Of a stretch of DNA of 64,000 bases, positions 16,265-26,007 are shown one piece after another. A program made the position numbers and the translations under genes. The first letter of the stretch is position 1; each line of letters begins with the position of its first letter. The notes below the pieces were generated by a model. That model was not told the DNA's origin. It saw only the letters and a list, made by a program, of their open reading frames with translations, and searched no databases. This stretch comes from an uncultured Oscillospiraceae bacterium (GTDB lineage Bacteria > Bacillota > Clostridia > Oscillospirales > Ruminococcaceae), in NCBI GenBank assembly GCA_900548355.1, contig URKR01000007.1:1-64000 (forward strand), read 5' to 3'.

Positions 16265-18241
16265 ATGAAACACAGGAACAGTCCCGATTTGGTCATCTTT
16301 GTGCTGTTGCTTGCCGTGGCCTGCGTGGCGCTGGCGGTGCCGGTGGCGCTGCTGGACCCGCGCTGGCTGCTGCCGCCGGCCGTGCTGGTGGCGGCGGCGG
16401 CCGTGCTGCTGGCCTTCAACCTGCGCCGGCTGCGCCGCTTCATCAACCAGAATCTCAGCGGCCGTGCGTTTGAAAGCAGCCGCATGCAGTATTCGCTGGC
16501 CGAGCTGCCGGTGCCGGTGATCCTGCTGGAGGAAGGCCGCGTCGCCTGGTATAATCCCTATTTTCGGGATGAAGTGCTCGGCGGGGAAGACCTTGTCCGC
16601 CCGGCTGTCGGCCGGGTGCTGCCGGGGTTTGATCTTGCGGTTTGTGCGCGGCCCCACGGCCAGGACCTTACGGCAAACGGCAACCGGTTCACCGCCTACG
16701 CCAGCCCGGTGCGCGGCGGGGCGGGCGGGGCGCTCGTCTACCTGATCAACGATACGTTTTACAAAGATACCCTGGATGAATACACAGCCAGCCGCCCGGC
16801 TTACCTGAACATCGTGATAGACAGTTACGATGAACTCTTCACCGATATGAAGGATTCGGAGCAGGCGCATGAGCTGGAATCGATCAACCGCCTGCTGGAA
16901 GACTATTTTGCCAAAACCTCCGGCTTCCTGCGCAAGGTTTCGAACAACCGCTACATTGCGGTGGTGGAAGAACGCGATGCCAAGATCATGATCGAAAACC
17001 GGTTTGATATTCTTGACCAGGTGCGCGCTCTGCTTCCCAGCGGGATGCTGACCCTTTCGATCGGGCTGGGCCACGGCGGCAAGACGCTGTTTGAGTGCCA
17101 GGAAATGGCCCGTGAAAGCATTGACATTGCCCTGGGCCGCGGCGGCGATCAGGCGGCTGTCAAAACAGCCGACGGGTTTGAATTTTACGGCGGTGTTTCC
17201 CACGGGGTGGAAAAGCGCAGCCATGTGCGCAGCCGCATCATTGCCCACGCCCTGGCCGACCAGATCCGCCAGAGCGACAGCGTCATCATTATGGGCCACC
17301 GCATGTCCGACCTTGACGCGATCGGCTCGGCCATCGGCGTGCTGCGGATGTGCAAGCTCTGCGATGTACCTTCGGTCATTGCGGTGCAGCGCGGCGCCAC
17401 GCTGGCCGGCGCGCTGATCGATACATTTGACGATGCAGGCGAATCGCACAATTTCATCGAACCGCGCGAAACCCTGCCCCTGATTACCGACAACACGCTG
17501 CTCATTGTGGTGGATACCTACCAGAAAGGGCTGCTTGAAAGCCGCGAAGTCTACGATAAATGCAAGCGGGTGGTCGTCATCGACCACCACCGCATGGCGG
17601 TCGGCCACATTGACAACCCCGTCCTGCTTTACCACGAACCCTACGCCTCCTCAGCCAGTGAGCTGGTCTGTGAACTGCTGCAGTTTATGCCGGCGGCGGG
17701 CAACATCACCCCGCTTGAGGCGCAGGCGCTGCTGGCCGGCATCATGCTGGATACCCGCAGCTTTGCGCTGCATGTGGGGGTGCGCACCTTTGAAGCAGCC
17801 GCCTGGCTGCGCAGCCGCGGTGCGAACACAGCGCAGACCAAAATCCTTTTCAATACAAGCAAGGAGGAATACGAGGCCCGCGCCTCGATTGTGGAAAGCG
17901 CCTACATTTACAAGGGCTGTGCGATTGCGCTGTCGGATGAGCTTGACCCCGGCATGAGCGTGGTGCTGCCGATGGCAGCCAACGACTTGCTGACCCTTAA
18001 CGGGGTGGATGCAAGCTTTGTCGCCGTCGCCAAAAACGGCGGCGTCAATATCAGCGCTCGCAGCATGGGCGCGCTCAACGTTCAGGTGATTCTGGAACCG
18101 CTTGGCGGCGGCGGACACCTGACCATGGCGGGCGCCCAGCTTAAAAACTGTACGATCCGGGAAGCCGAGGCCCGCATGCGCGAGCAGATCGACCTCTACC
18201 GCCAGAACCAGGCAGCCGGCAAGGCTGAAGCCCGGGTCTGA
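16265..18241 (+). CDS. gdpP: cyclic-di-AMP phosphodiesterase, GdpP/YybT family
   Basis: 658 residues. Two N-terminal membrane helices (about 10-30 and 36-52), a PAS-like region (~75-160), a degenerate GGDEF domain (~165-300), then DHH (motif VVIDHHRM, with [14 protein letters not shown] before it) and DHHA1 ([13 protein letters not shown]). It would hydrolyse c-di-AMP to pApA at the membrane, controlling K+ and osmotic balance. The order gdpP-rplI-dnaB is a conserved Firmicutes neighbourhood, which supports the call. AAAGGGGAAAG precedes the ATG. Confidence 0.95.
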   Translation: MKHRNSPDLVIFVLLLAVACVALAVPVALLDPRWLLPPAVLVAAAAVLLAFNLRRLRRFINQNLSGRAFESSRMQYSLAELPVPVILLEEGRVAWYNPYFRDEVLGGEDLVRPAVGRVLPGFDLAVCARPHGQDLTANGNRFTAYASPVRGGAGGALVYLINDTFYKDTLDEYTASRPAYLNIVIDSYDELFTDMKDSEQAHELESINRLLEDYFAKTSGFLRKVSNNRYIAVVEERDAKIMIENRFDILDQVRALLPSGMLTLSIGLGHGGKTLFECQEMARESIDIALGRGGDQAAVKTADGFEFYGGVSHGVEKRSHVRSRIIAHALADQIRQSDSVIIMGHRMSDLDAIGSAIGVLRMCKLCDVPSVIAVQRGATLAGALIDTFDDAGESHNFIEPRETLPLITDNTLLIVVDTYQKGLLESREVYDKCKRVVVIDHHRMAVGHIDNPVLLYHEPYASSASELVCELLQFMPAAGNITPLEAQALLAGIMLDTRSFALHVGVRTFEAAAWLRSRGANTAQTKILFNTSKEEYEARASIVESAYIYKGCAIALSDELDPGMSVVLPMAANDLLTLNGVDASFVAVAKNGGVNISARSMGALNVQVILEPLGGGGHLTMAGAQLKNCTIREAEARMREQIDLYRQNQAAGKAEARV

Positions 18242-18278
18242 GCTTTTTCAAACTTTATATGTTAGGGGAGAGAACACC

Positions 18279-18728
18279 ATGAAAGTTATTCTCAAACAGG
18301 ATGTCAAAAGCATTGGCAAAAAAGACGAAATCCATGAAGTGTCGGACGGCTACGCCCGCAACTTCCTGCTGCCGCGCGGCCTGGCCGCCGCCGCGGACGC
18401 AAACGCTTTGAACACCGCACGCACCAAGAGCGAGGCTAAGGCCCACCACGAAGCCGAAGCCCGCGCCGCGGCTGAAGCGCTTGCCGCCAAAATCAAGGAT
18501 CGCACCGTGACCATCAAGGTGAAGGGCGGCGCTTCCGGCAAGCTGTACGGCAAGGTTACCGCCAAGGAGGTGGCCGAGGCGCTTGGCCAGCTTACCGGCG
18601 CCGAGATCGACAAGAAAAAGGTGGAACTGCCCGCCGCCATCAAGGAGTTCGGCGCATGCACCGCCCAGGTGCGGCTGTACGCCGGCGTTGTGGCCAGTTT
18701 CCAGATCAGTGTCCAGCCGCTGGATTGA
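18279..18728 (+). CDS. rplI: 50S ribosomal protein L9
   Basis: 149 residues, the normal length. N-terminal domain [36 protein letters not shown] is replaced here only by position: the L9 signature covers residues 1-36, with the connecting helix rich in Ala/Glu/Lys (45-75) and the C-terminal domain from about 78. It binds 23S rRNA and helps keep the reading frame. GGGGAGAG lies upstream, and 48 bp separate it from dnaB. Confidence 0.97.
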   Translation: MKVILKQDVKSIGKKDEIHEVSDGYARNFLLPRGLAAAADANALNTARTKSEAKAHHEAEARAAAEALAAKIKDRTVTIKVKGGASGKLYGKVTAKEVAEALGQLTGAEIDKKKVELPAAIKEFGACTAQVRLYAGVVASFQISVQPLD

Positions 18729-18776
18729 GCGGAATGTTCGAACGCAGGCTGAAAACAGGGGGAAGGGGGTGCCCGT

Positions 18777-20168
18777 GTGGCCAATGAACTGAGCCTGGCT
18801 TCGCTGGGCATCCAGATGCCCTACAACATGCAGGCTGAGCAGAGCGTTCTGGGTGCGGCGCTGATGGATGAAAACATCCTCAACCGGCTTATCACCGAGC
18901 TGGTTCCGGAAATGTTCTATTCAGACCAGAACCGCGCGGTGTTTGACCAGATGCGCGCGCTGTTCAGTGAAAGCGAAGCTGTCGATGTCATCACGCTTGT
19001 CGATGCACTGGCCCAAAACGGCGTCTTCCGCGGCGCCGATGAGGCCAAAACCTACATCGCCCAGATCGCGGAGACGGTGCCCGCAATTTCAAACGTCGAT
19101 TCCTATATCAGGATTGTCAAGGAGAAATACCAGACCCGCCGCCTGATCGAAGCGGCGCGCTCCACCCTTGAGCAGGCCGTCAACGAACCGGACGCCGACC
19201 TCCTGCTGGAAAGCGCAGAACAGAAACTCTATGACATCCGCGGCGGGCAGGACAAATCCGGCGTCAAGAGCATCCGGGAATCAATCCTTGAAGTCATTGA
19301 TACGATGCAGAAGCTCAGCGGCGCCGACCGTGACAAGTTTGCCGGCATCCCGACCGGTTTCAACTACCTCGATACCGTCTTGACCGGCCTGGGCCGTTCC
19401 GACCTCATCATCCTGGCGGCCCGCCCCGGCATGGGCAAAACAAGCTTTGCGTTGAACATTGCGACCAACGTCGCCCGCCAGCAGAAGGTGCCGACGATCA
19501 TATTCTCGCTCGAAATGACCTGCGAGCAGCTCACCGACCGTATTCTATCCAGTGTGGCCGGCATTGACAGCCAGGCGTTCCGTACCGGCCGGCTCAACAA
19601 CTCTGACTGGAACGACTTTGCAACGGCGACCTCGCTGCTCTACAACGTTCCGATTTATATGGACGATTCTTCCGGCATTTCGGTGCCCGAAATCAAGGCT
19701 AAGATCCGCCAGATCAACCAGGACCCAAAAAAGGAACCGATCGGCCTTGTCATCATCGACTATCTGCAGCTTATGCAGAGCGCCAAACGCACCGAAAGCC
19801 GCGTGCAGGAAATCAGCGATATCACCCGGAACCTGAAAATTATGGCGAAGGAGCTTAATGTGCCGGTCATCGCATTGTCGCAGCTTTCGCGTGCGGCCGA
19901 AAAGACGGCCGGACGCTCCGACCATCGGCCGCAGCTGTCTGACTTGCGTGACTCCGGCTCAATCGAGCAGGATGCCGACATCGTGCTCTTTTTGTACCGC
20001 GCAGCCTATTACAACAAGCTGAATGGCGAAGGCGAGCAGGCCAACGAAAACGAGGCCGAGTGCATTGTGGCCAAAAACCGCCACGGCGAAACCAGCACGG
20101 TTCGCCTTGGCTGGGACGGCGCGCATACGAGGTTCTCGAACCTGGACGAGATTCATGAGCAGTACTGA
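18777..20168 (+). CDS. dnaB: replicative DNA helicase DnaB/DnaC
   Basis: 463 residues with a GTG start at 18777; GGGGGAAGGGGG lies upstream and the protein then begins MANELSLASLG. N-terminal DnaB domain: NMQAEQSVLGAALMD to about residue 115. RecA-like ATPase: Walker A ARPGMGKTS around 215-223, Walker B VIIDYLQLM, and the C-terminal motifs LSQLSRA, LRDSGSIEQDAD and AKNRHGETSTV. It is the hexameric helicase loaded by the DnaD/DnaC-like proteins at the left of this window. No inteins are present. Confidence 0.97.
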   Translation: MANELSLASLGIQMPYNMQAEQSVLGAALMDENILNRLITELVPEMFYSDQNRAVFDQMRALFSESEAVDVITLVDALAQNGVFRGADEAKTYIAQIAETVPAISNVDSYIRIVKEKYQTRRLIEAARSTLEQAVNEPDADLLLESAEQKLYDIRGGQDKSGVKSIRESILEVIDTMQKLSGADRDKFAGIPTGFNYLDTVLTGLGRSDLIILAARPGMGKTSFALNIATNVARQQKVPTIIFSLEMTCEQLTDRILSSVAGIDSQAFRTGRLNNSDWNDFATATSLLYNVPIYMDDSSGISVPEIKAKIRQINQDPKKEPIGLVIIDYLQLMQSAKRTESRVQEISDITRNLKIMAKELNVPVIALSQLSRAAEKTAGRSDHRPQLSDLRDSGSIEQDADIVLFLYRAAYYNKLNGEGEQANENEAECIVAKNRHGETSTVRLGWDGAHTRFSNLDEIHEQY

Positions 20169-20170
20169 AC

Positions 20171-20281
20171 GGAGAGTTCAGTGTTAAAAGGGAAGCGTTT
20201 GGATGCGGTGCGCCTGACAGCGCGTTTTTAAAACGACAATATCTTCATTCTCCACCCTAAACTCTTATTTTTTAAGATCGC
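20171..20281. repeat. dispersed intergenic element, copy f
   Basis: Left end GGAGAGTTCAGTGTTAAAAG, core GGTGCGCCTGACAGCGCGTT and right end CACCCTAAACTCTTATTTTT. It fills the whole dnaB-tilS gap apart from the tilS ribosome site region. Confidence 0.55.
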
Positions 20282-20291
20282 CGGTGATACG

Positions 20292-21698
20292 ATGAACGCC
20301 AACGAGCAACAGAAGATCATCCAAAAGACAGAGCAGACCCTGCTTGCCTATTGCAAGCGGCAGGGCCTGTTCAAGGCAGGCGACAGGGTCATTGCGGCCT
20401 GCTCCGGCGGGGCAGACTCGATGGCCCTCTTGCTGTTTCTTTTGCGCCGCAAGCGAGACCTTGAAATCGAGGTGCTCGCCACCCATGTCGATCATGGCAT
20501 CCGGGGCGAGGCTTCCCGCGCCGACGCAAACTTTGTGCGCAAATTCTGCGCGGCCCGCGGTGTGGAGCTCTTCTTGTACGACGCCCGCCGTGCCGGCGTG
20601 ACCGTCCCCGACCACCCGAGCGAGGATTGGGCCCGCAGGCTGCGCTACGCCTGGTTTGACGAACTTGCCGCGCGGGAGGAAGCCCACATCGCCACCGCGC
20701 ACACTCTGTCCGACCAGGCCGAAACGGTGCTGTTGCGGCTTGCGCGCGGCACCGGTGTGCACGGGTTGGGCGGCATCTTGCCGCGCCGCGGGGTCTACCT
20801 GCGGCCGATGCTCTGCCTGAACCGCGCCGAGACCGAGGCATACTGCGCGGCGCTCGGGCAAAGCTATGTGCAGGACGTTACCAACGAAACGGACGCTTAC
20901 GCCCGCAATCGAATCCGGCACGATGCGATCCCCGCCCTGCAGCAGGCAAACCCTGCGGCTGAGCGCTGTATAGCGCGCCTGTGCAACCAGATGCAGGCGC
21001 TGGACGCCTGGCTTGGCGCCGAAGCCGCCGCCCTGCTGCAGGCGGCGGCCACATCCGATGGGTACGACCTGCAGACGCTGCGGGATGCCGACGGCCCGGT
21101 TCTTGAAACCGCGCTGCACAGCCTGGTTGCGCCGGTGCGGGATGCCGAGGAAAAATATGTCAGCCTGCTGCGCTTTGTGGTGTTGCAGGGGGAAGGCGCG
21201 GTTCAGCTGCGGCCGGATGTGACATATAAAGTGCAAAAATACCCCGGCGGCAAGGAACTTGTGCGCCTGGCGCCGGCGGGCAGCGCCCCGCCGCCCGCCC
21301 CGCCGCAGCCCGCATTGCCCGGGCTGTATCACCTGCCCGGGGGGTATACGCTGGCGCTGCGGGTCGAAAAGTATGAAGAATTTCTGAAAAATGCGCCAAT
21401 TTTCAAAAAAGACTTAAACTGTTGCGCGGATTATGCTAAAATAAGCAAGAATGTTTTGCTGCGCACCCGCCAGCCCGGCGATGATTACCGCCCGCGCGGG
21501 CGGCATTTGCGCAAGACGCTCAAAAAATACTACAATGAACTCGCGGTGCCAAGCAAAGAACGCCCGCTGCTGCCGCTTTTGGCCGATGGCAGCGAGGTGC
21601 TTTGGCTTTGGGGATCAGGCTTTGCCGAAGGCCTTGCCCCTGATGCCTATACCCGTGAAGTTCTGTGGATCAGGACCGAAAAAACGGAGGTGCCCTAA
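20292..21698 (+). CDS. tilS: tRNA(Ile)-lysidine synthetase
   Basis: 468 residues. Attaches lysine to C34 of tRNA-Ile(CAU) using ATP, so that it reads AUA. PP-loop SGGADS is at 38-43; THVDHGIRGEASRAD, HTLSDQAETVLLRLARGTG and the tail motif RQPGDDYRPRGR follow, with a C-terminal substrate-binding domain to 468. Its stop codon overlaps the hpt start as TAATG, and tilS-hpt-ftsH is a conserved Firmicutes order. The usual catalytic motifs are intact. Confidence 0.95.
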   Translation: MNANEQQKIIQKTEQTLLAYCKRQGLFKAGDRVIAACSGGADSMALLLFLLRRKRDLEIEVLATHVDHGIRGEASRADANFVRKFCAARGVELFLYDARRAGVTVPDHPSEDWARRLRYAWFDELAAREEAHIATAHTLSDQAETVLLRLARGTGVHGLGGILPRRGVYLRPMLCLNRAETEAYCAALGQSYVQDVTNETDAYARNRIRHDAIPALQQANPAAERCIARLCNQMQALDAWLGAEAAALLQAAATSDGYDLQTLRDADGPVLETALHSLVAPVRDAEEKYVSLLRFVVLQGEGAVQLRPDVTYKVQKYPGGKELVRLAPAGSAPPPAPPQPALPGLYHLPGGYTLALRVEKYEEFLKNAPIFKKDLNCCADYAKISKNVLLRTRQPGDDYRPRGRHLRKTLKKYYNELAVPSKERPLLPLLADGSEVLWLWGSGFAEGLAPDAYTREVLWIRTEKTEVP

Positions 21699-22258
21699 TG
21701 CAGCCTATCCACCCAGATGTGGACCATATCCTTGTGACCGAAGCCGAGCTCCAGGCCAAGGTGGCGGAACTTGGCGCCCAAATCAGCGCCGATTACGCCG
21801 GCCGGGACCTGCTGCTTGTCTCCATCCTGAAAGGGGCGGTCGTCTTTATGGCCGACCTGATGCGGGCCATCACGATCCCCTGCTCGATCGACTTCATGGT
21901 TGTGTCAAGCTACGGCGGATCGAACACAAGCTCGACAGGCCTGGTCAAGATCATCAAGGACCTTGACCAGGACCTGACCGGCAAGGATGTGCTGATTGTT
22001 GAGGATATCCTTGATACCGGCATCACCCTGTCGAACCTTGTGCCGATGCTCCAGCTGCGCAATCCCAGCAGCGTGCGGCTCTGCACAATCTTAAGCAAAC
22101 CCAGCCGCCGCAAGGCGCAGATCGAACCTGATTATTGCGGGTTTGAAGTGCCGGATGAGTTTGTCGTCGGCTATGGGCTTGATTTTGACGAACGGTACCG
22201 CAACCTGCCCTATGTGGGCGTTTTGAAGCCGTCGGTTTACGAAACGGCGGCAGAATAA
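21698..22258 (+). CDS. hpt: hypoxanthine phosphoribosyltransferase
   Basis: 186 residues from the ATG at 21698, which overlaps the tilS stop and has GGAGG at 21686-21690. Salvages hypoxanthine and guanine with PRPP. Visible motifs: LLLVSILKGAVVFMADL, the PRPP loop VLIVEDILDTGITL, and the C-terminal PDEFVVGYGLDFDERYRNLPY. In Firmicutes it is part of the tilS-hpt-ftsH operon and in some species interacts with TilS and FtsH. Confidence 0.97.
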   Translation: MQPIHPDVDHILVTEAELQAKVAELGAQISADYAGRDLLLVSILKGAVVFMADLMRAITIPCSIDFMVVSSYGGSNTSSTGLVKIIKDLDQDLTGKDVLIVEDILDTGITLSNLVPMLQLRNPSSVRLCTILSKPSRRKAQIEPDYCGFEVPDEFVVGYGLDFDERYRNLPYVGVLKPSVYETAAE

Positions 22259-22300
22259 GCAGGGCAGCGGCGGCGCCGCACCCGGTAAGGAGTTGATATT

Positions 22301-24349
22301 TTGCAGCATAAACCACGCCTGAGCGGCATTATTGTGACAGCTGTTTTGTTGGTGCTGGTGCTGGTTATGGCCACCACCTATTCTTCGATGTCTTCATCAA
22401 GCGCCAGCACGATGCGGCTGAGTGAGGTCATGAACTACTTTGAGGCCAACCAGGTCACCTACTTCAACCTGGATCTCAACACCGGCCTGATTGACCTGAG
22501 CCTGAAAGAAGGGGAGTACCCCTTGCCGGAAGAAGCCGAAACCCAGCAGCAGGCGGCCGGCGGGCTGCTTTCACAGCTGTCCGACAGTGAGGACTACGGC
22601 CCCCAGAACGGCGGGATCGTTTCGGTCACATACCGCCTGCCCTATACGGCTTATTTCCTTGAATATATCCAAGGGTATATTGATGCCTACAACGAGGCCA
22701 ACCCCGACGCCCCGATGGAGTATGACATGGTTGGCCTGCGGGATTCGATCCCCTGGTTTGAGATCCTGCTCTATGCCTTTATGATCGGCAGCGTGGTGCT
22801 GCTCTTCATGTCGATGTACCGCGGCGGGGCAGGGGGCGGCGGCCTGATGAACGTCGGGCGCGCCAAGGTCAAGGACCAGCAGGAAGGCCAGCGCAAGGCT
22901 ACCTTCGCTGATGTGGCCGGCGCCGATGAGGAAAAAGCCGAACTGCAGGAGGTTGTCGAATTCCTCAAAGCACCCGGCAAATTCAACTCCCTCGGCGCGC
23001 GCATCCCGCACGGCGTGCTGCTGGTAGGCCCTCCGGGTACCGGCAAAACGCTGCTCGCCCGCGCCTGCGCCGGCGAAGCCGGCGTGCCGTTTTACGCGAT
23101 CTCCGGCTCCGATTTTGTTGAAATGTATGTCGGCGTCGGCGCATCCCGCGTGCGTGATCTGTTTGAAAAGGCCAAAAAGACGATGCCCTGCATCATCTTC
23201 ATTGACGAGATCGACGCGGTCGGCCGCCAGCGCGGCGCCGGCCTTGGCGGCGGGCATGACGAGCGTGAACAGACGCTGAACCAGCTGCTTGTCGAGATGG
23301 ACGGTTTCGACGCGAACGACGGCGTTATTGTCATGGCGGCCACCAACCGCGCCGATATCCTGGACAAAGCGCTGCTGCGCCCCGGCCGGTTTGACCGCCA
23401 GGTGTATGTCGGCCTGCCGGATGTCAAAGGCCGTGAGGAAATCCTCAAGGTGCACACCCGCAACAAGCCGCTTGCGCCGGATGTCAGCCTCAAAACCATT
23501 GCCAAATCGACAGCCGGTTTCTCAGGCGCAGACCTTGAGAACCTTGTCAACGAGGCCGCGCTGCTTGCCGCCCGCAAAGGCAAGAAGGCGATCACCGAGG
23601 CCGAGATTGAGGAAGCCTCGATCAAGGTTGTTGCCGGGCCTGAAAAGAAGAGCCGTGTTGTGACCGACAAGGAAAAGCGCCTGACCGCCTACCACGAAAC
23701 CGGCCATGCGATCACCGGCTATTTCTGCAAAACCCACGACCCCGTGCACCAGATCAGCATCATTCCGCGCGGCGCAGCCGGCGGCTTTACGATGTATCTG
23801 CCGGATAAAGACCCCAGCTATGTCACCAAGACCGCGATGAGCGAGAACATCGTCTGCCTGCTGGGCGGCCGCGTGGCTGAGCAGCTTGTGCTCGACGATA
23901 TCTCGACCGGCGCCTCGAACGACCTGCAGCGCGCGACCGATACCGCCCGCGCAATGGTCACGCGGTACGGGTTCTCGGAACGGCTCGGCCCTGTCGTGTA
24001 CGGCACCGACCCCAGCGAAACCTTCCTGGGCCGTGATTTCGGCCAGGGCAAGGGCTACAGCGAGAACATCGCTGCCGAGATCGACAACGAAATCCGGGAT
24101 ATTGTCGATGAAGCGTATGAGACTGCCCGCCGCATCCTGTCCGACCATATGACCGAGCTGCACCGGGTGGCGGCTGTGCTGATGGAACGTGAAAAGATCA
24201 GCGGCGAAGAGTTTGATACCCTGATGAAGGGCGGCCAGCTCGGCCCGTTTGACCTGAGCGGCAACACCGAACCCCCGGCCCCTGTGCCGGCCGCACCGGC
24301 CCCCGAACCCCCGGCCGCACCGCAAGAACCTTCCGCAAGTGATGAATAA
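22301..24349 (+). CDS. ftsH: ATP-dependent zinc metalloprotease FtsH
   Basis: 682 residues with a TTG start at 22301, 8 nt after TAAGGAG. Membrane helices are at 8-26 and about 152-172 with an extracytoplasmic domain of ~125 residues between. AAA+ Walker A GPPGTGKT is at 243-250, Walker B FIDEID at 300-305, the second region of homology [20 protein letters not shown], and the zinc site HETGH at 465-469. The C-terminal 30 residues are a Pro/Ala-rich tail. It degrades unassembled membrane proteins and short-lived regulators. The low-activity start codon would limit synthesis. Confidence 0.97.
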   Translation: MQHKPRLSGIIVTAVLLVLVLVMATTYSSMSSSSASTMRLSEVMNYFEANQVTYFNLDLNTGLIDLSLKEGEYPLPEEAETQQQAAGGLLSQLSDSEDYGPQNGGIVSVTYRLPYTAYFLEYIQGYIDAYNEANPDAPMEYDMVGLRDSIPWFEILLYAFMIGSVVLLFMSMYRGGAGGGGLMNVGRAKVKDQQEGQRKATFADVAGADEEKAELQEVVEFLKAPGKFNSLGARIPHGVLLVGPPGTGKTLLARACAGEAGVPFYAISGSDFVEMYVGVGASRVRDLFEKAKKTMPCIIFIDEIDAVGRQRGAGLGGGHDEREQTLNQLLVEMDGFDANDGVIVMAATNRADILDKALLRPGRFDRQVYVGLPDVKGREEILKVHTRNKPLAPDVSLKTIAKSTAGFSGADLENLVNEAALLAARKGKKAITEAEIEEASIKVVAGPEKKSRVVTDKEKRLTAYHETGHAITGYFCKTHDPVHQISIIPRGAAGGFTMYLPDKDPSYVTKTAMSENIVCLLGGRVAEQLVLDDISTGASNDLQRATDTARAMVTRYGFSERLGPVVYGTDPSETFLGRDFGQGKGYSENIAAEIDNEIRDIVDEAYETARRILSDHMTELHRVAAVLMEREKISGEEFDTLMKGGQLGPFDLSGNTEPPAPVPAAPAPEPPAAPQEPSASDE

Positions 24350-24377
24350 GCAAACGCTGAATAAGGTGGAGTGAATC

Positions 24378-25421
24378 ATGGATCAGAATTTTACCCTCAT
24401 GGCGCAGTCCCGCGCAAACTACTATACCGCGGGCAGCCCGGTTCAGTTTGTCCGTGTCGAGCTGCTCAAGGGGGACGTTACCGGAGAGGTCGCCGTCTGC
24501 CTGACCTTCAAGAATGTCGGCACCGAGCCGCTGACAGGCCTGGTCATCCACTTCAAATGCAAGGACGCCGCCGGCCAGGTGCTGTGTGAAGATGATTTCT
24601 ATTATGAAAACCTCAACGCCCAGCCCGGCGATCTCTTCGGCGCTGACGATGCGGTCTTTGTCAGCGATACGCCGGTTTCCAGCGTCGAGACTGAGCAGGA
24701 CCGCGCGTTCCTGAACGGCCGCGGGGTTGATCTGCGCGGGTATAAGCGGGTGCGCCTGCCCCAGCCGCGTGTGCTGCCGGCTTCCATCGCCAAAACCCTG
24801 CAGGCGCGCACGGGCAACCCGCAGCTGACCTGTGTGCCTCAGGATACCGAGTACGGCTGGTTCTGTGCCTGCGGCGCGTTCCACCCCAATGAGGAAGCCG
24901 CCGCCGTCTGCAGTGAATGCGGCGGTGACCGCGCCTTCGTCAAGGCCAGCCTGACCACCATTCTGGAAGAAGCTCGCCGTGCGGCGGAAGAGCAGCAACG
25001 TGAAATCAATGCCGTAACCGGTGCGGCGCAGCAGCCTGCCGCCCAGCCAAACCCGGCGGCGGCTACTGCAGCGGCGGCCCAGGCAGCCATCGCCCAGGCG
25101 GAAACCGAACCGGAAGAGCCCACCGCCCAGTTCAACCCCGAAGAAGCCACCAACGCCGAGATGGCCCGTGTCCGGCGCTACGCCCCCAACGGCAGTTTGT
25201 TTGAGGACGAAGAGGATGAGGACGACAGCACCCGGATGTTTGACAGCGAGGACGGTGAGGAGGACGCAGCCCCCCGCCGCGGCCGCTATGTCGATGACGA
25301 GGAGGAAACGGAGGACGATGTTATGGCAGAGCGGATCATCCGCTGGGCCCCGCCGATCACCGCAATCGTCTGCGCGCTGATTGTCGCCGTTTCACTGATC
25401 TATTATTTTGTGATTGCCTGA
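24378..25421 (+). CDS. tail-anchored zinc-ribbon protein of unknown function
   Basis: 347 residues, not recognised as a named family. Residues 1-135 form a beta-rich domain (TFKNVGTEPLTGLVIHFKCKD). A zinc ribbon with Cys163, 165, 178 and 181 (FCACG...CSECGG) follows, then a coiled, Ala/Gln-rich stretch (185-245), a highly acidic region (Glu/Asp runs, ~265-315) and a single C-terminal membrane helix (about 325-346) with almost no residues after it. That makes it a tail-anchored protein facing the cytoplasm. It sits 28 bp after ftsH with a terminator behind, so it is probably cotranscribed and might be an FtsH partner or substrate adaptor; this is inference from position only. Confidence 0.7.
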   Translation: MDQNFTLMAQSRANYYTAGSPVQFVRVELLKGDVTGEVAVCLTFKNVGTEPLTGLVIHFKCKDAAGQVLCEDDFYYENLNAQPGDLFGADDAVFVSDTPVSSVETEQDRAFLNGRGVDLRGYKRVRLPQPRVLPASIAKTLQARTGNPQLTCVPQDTEYGWFCACGAFHPNEEAAAVCSECGGDRAFVKASLTTILEEARRAAEEQQREINAVTGAAQQPAAQPNPAAATAAAAQAAIAQAETEPEEPTAQFNPEEATNAEMARVRRYAPNGSLFEDEEDEDDSTRMFDSEDGEEDAAPRRGRYVDDEEETEDDVMAERIIRWAPPITAIVCALIVAVSLIYYFVIA

Positions 25422-25441
25422 ATTTGCATCAAAACCGCGCA

Positions 25442-25476
25442 CAGGGCGCCCGCTTTACGGCGGGCGCCCTGTTTTT
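25442..25476 (+). terminator. terminator of the tilS-hpt-ftsH operon
   Basis: Perfect 12-bp stem CAGGGCGCCCGC/GCGGGCGCCCTG (25442-25453, 25460-25471), then TTTTT. Confidence 0.95.
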
Positions 25477-25595
25477 GCGCCGTGGCGGGCGGGATGCAGA
25501 GCTGAACAAAAGAAAGCGCAATCCGGCAGACAGAGCAATACAACAAACGATTGGGCGAAAAAAGTTGTTCGATTCGCTGTTTGCACAAAAATCGC

Positions 25596-25623
25596 TTGAA
25601 TTTTTTATACACGGTGCTATAAT
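25596..25623 (+). promoter_or_regulatory. V/A-ATPase operon promoter
   Basis: TTGAAT (25596-25601), 16 bp, TATAAT (25618-25623) in an AT-rich stretch. The leader carries a small GGAGA/TCTCC hairpin just before the ribosome site CGAGGTGA. Confidence 0.65.
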
Positions 25624-25665
25624 AAATCGCGAAAAGGGAGAAGACTCTCCTTTCGAGGTGATAGC

Positions 25666-26007
25666 ATGAAAGATCTGAATGACTTGATGCAAGCGATCCT
25701 GGATATGGACGCCGCACAGCGCAAGGCGACCGAGGCCGCCAAAGCGGAGCGGGCCGAACAGCTTGGCCGGCTGGATGCGCAGCGGCGCGCCATCGCCGAT
25801 GATTTTGCAGCCAAAGCCCAGGCGCGAAGCCAGGCGGCCGCCGCAGCTGCGGCGGCCGCCAACCGCGATGAACACAGCGCCCTGGAAGCGCGCCGCCAGG
25901 CGGCCGAAGCCGCGCTGGAAGCTACAGCGGCGGCCCATAAGGATGAATGGGCTGCGACGCTTTGCCGCCGTGCGCTGGCCGGCAACGAAGCCGGGGGTGA
26001 GGCCTGA
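25666..26007 (+). CDS. ntpH: V/A-type ATPase peripheral stalk subunit G/H
   Basis: 113 residues, almost wholly helical and Ala/Glu/Arg-rich with heptad-like spacing (AEQLGRLDAQRRAIADDF and onward), as expected of the coiled-coil stalk subunit that pairs with subunit E. Sequence identity to the family is low, so the call leans on length, composition and being first in an otherwise complete V/A-ATPase operon. It overlaps the next gene by one base (TGATG). Subunit H in archaeal-type enzymes is of similar size and likewise begins near MDxLxxIxxxE. Confidence 0.75.
   Translation: MKDLNDLMQAILDMDAAQRKATEAAKAERAEQLGRLDAQRRAIADDFAAKAQARSQAAAAAAAAANRDEHSALEARRQAAEAALEATAAAHKDEWAATLCRRALAGNEAGGEA

Noticed and set aside
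16130..17635. 501-codon minus-strand frame opposite gdpP
   Set aside because: Shadow frame; gdpP and its neighbours are clear and on the plus strand.
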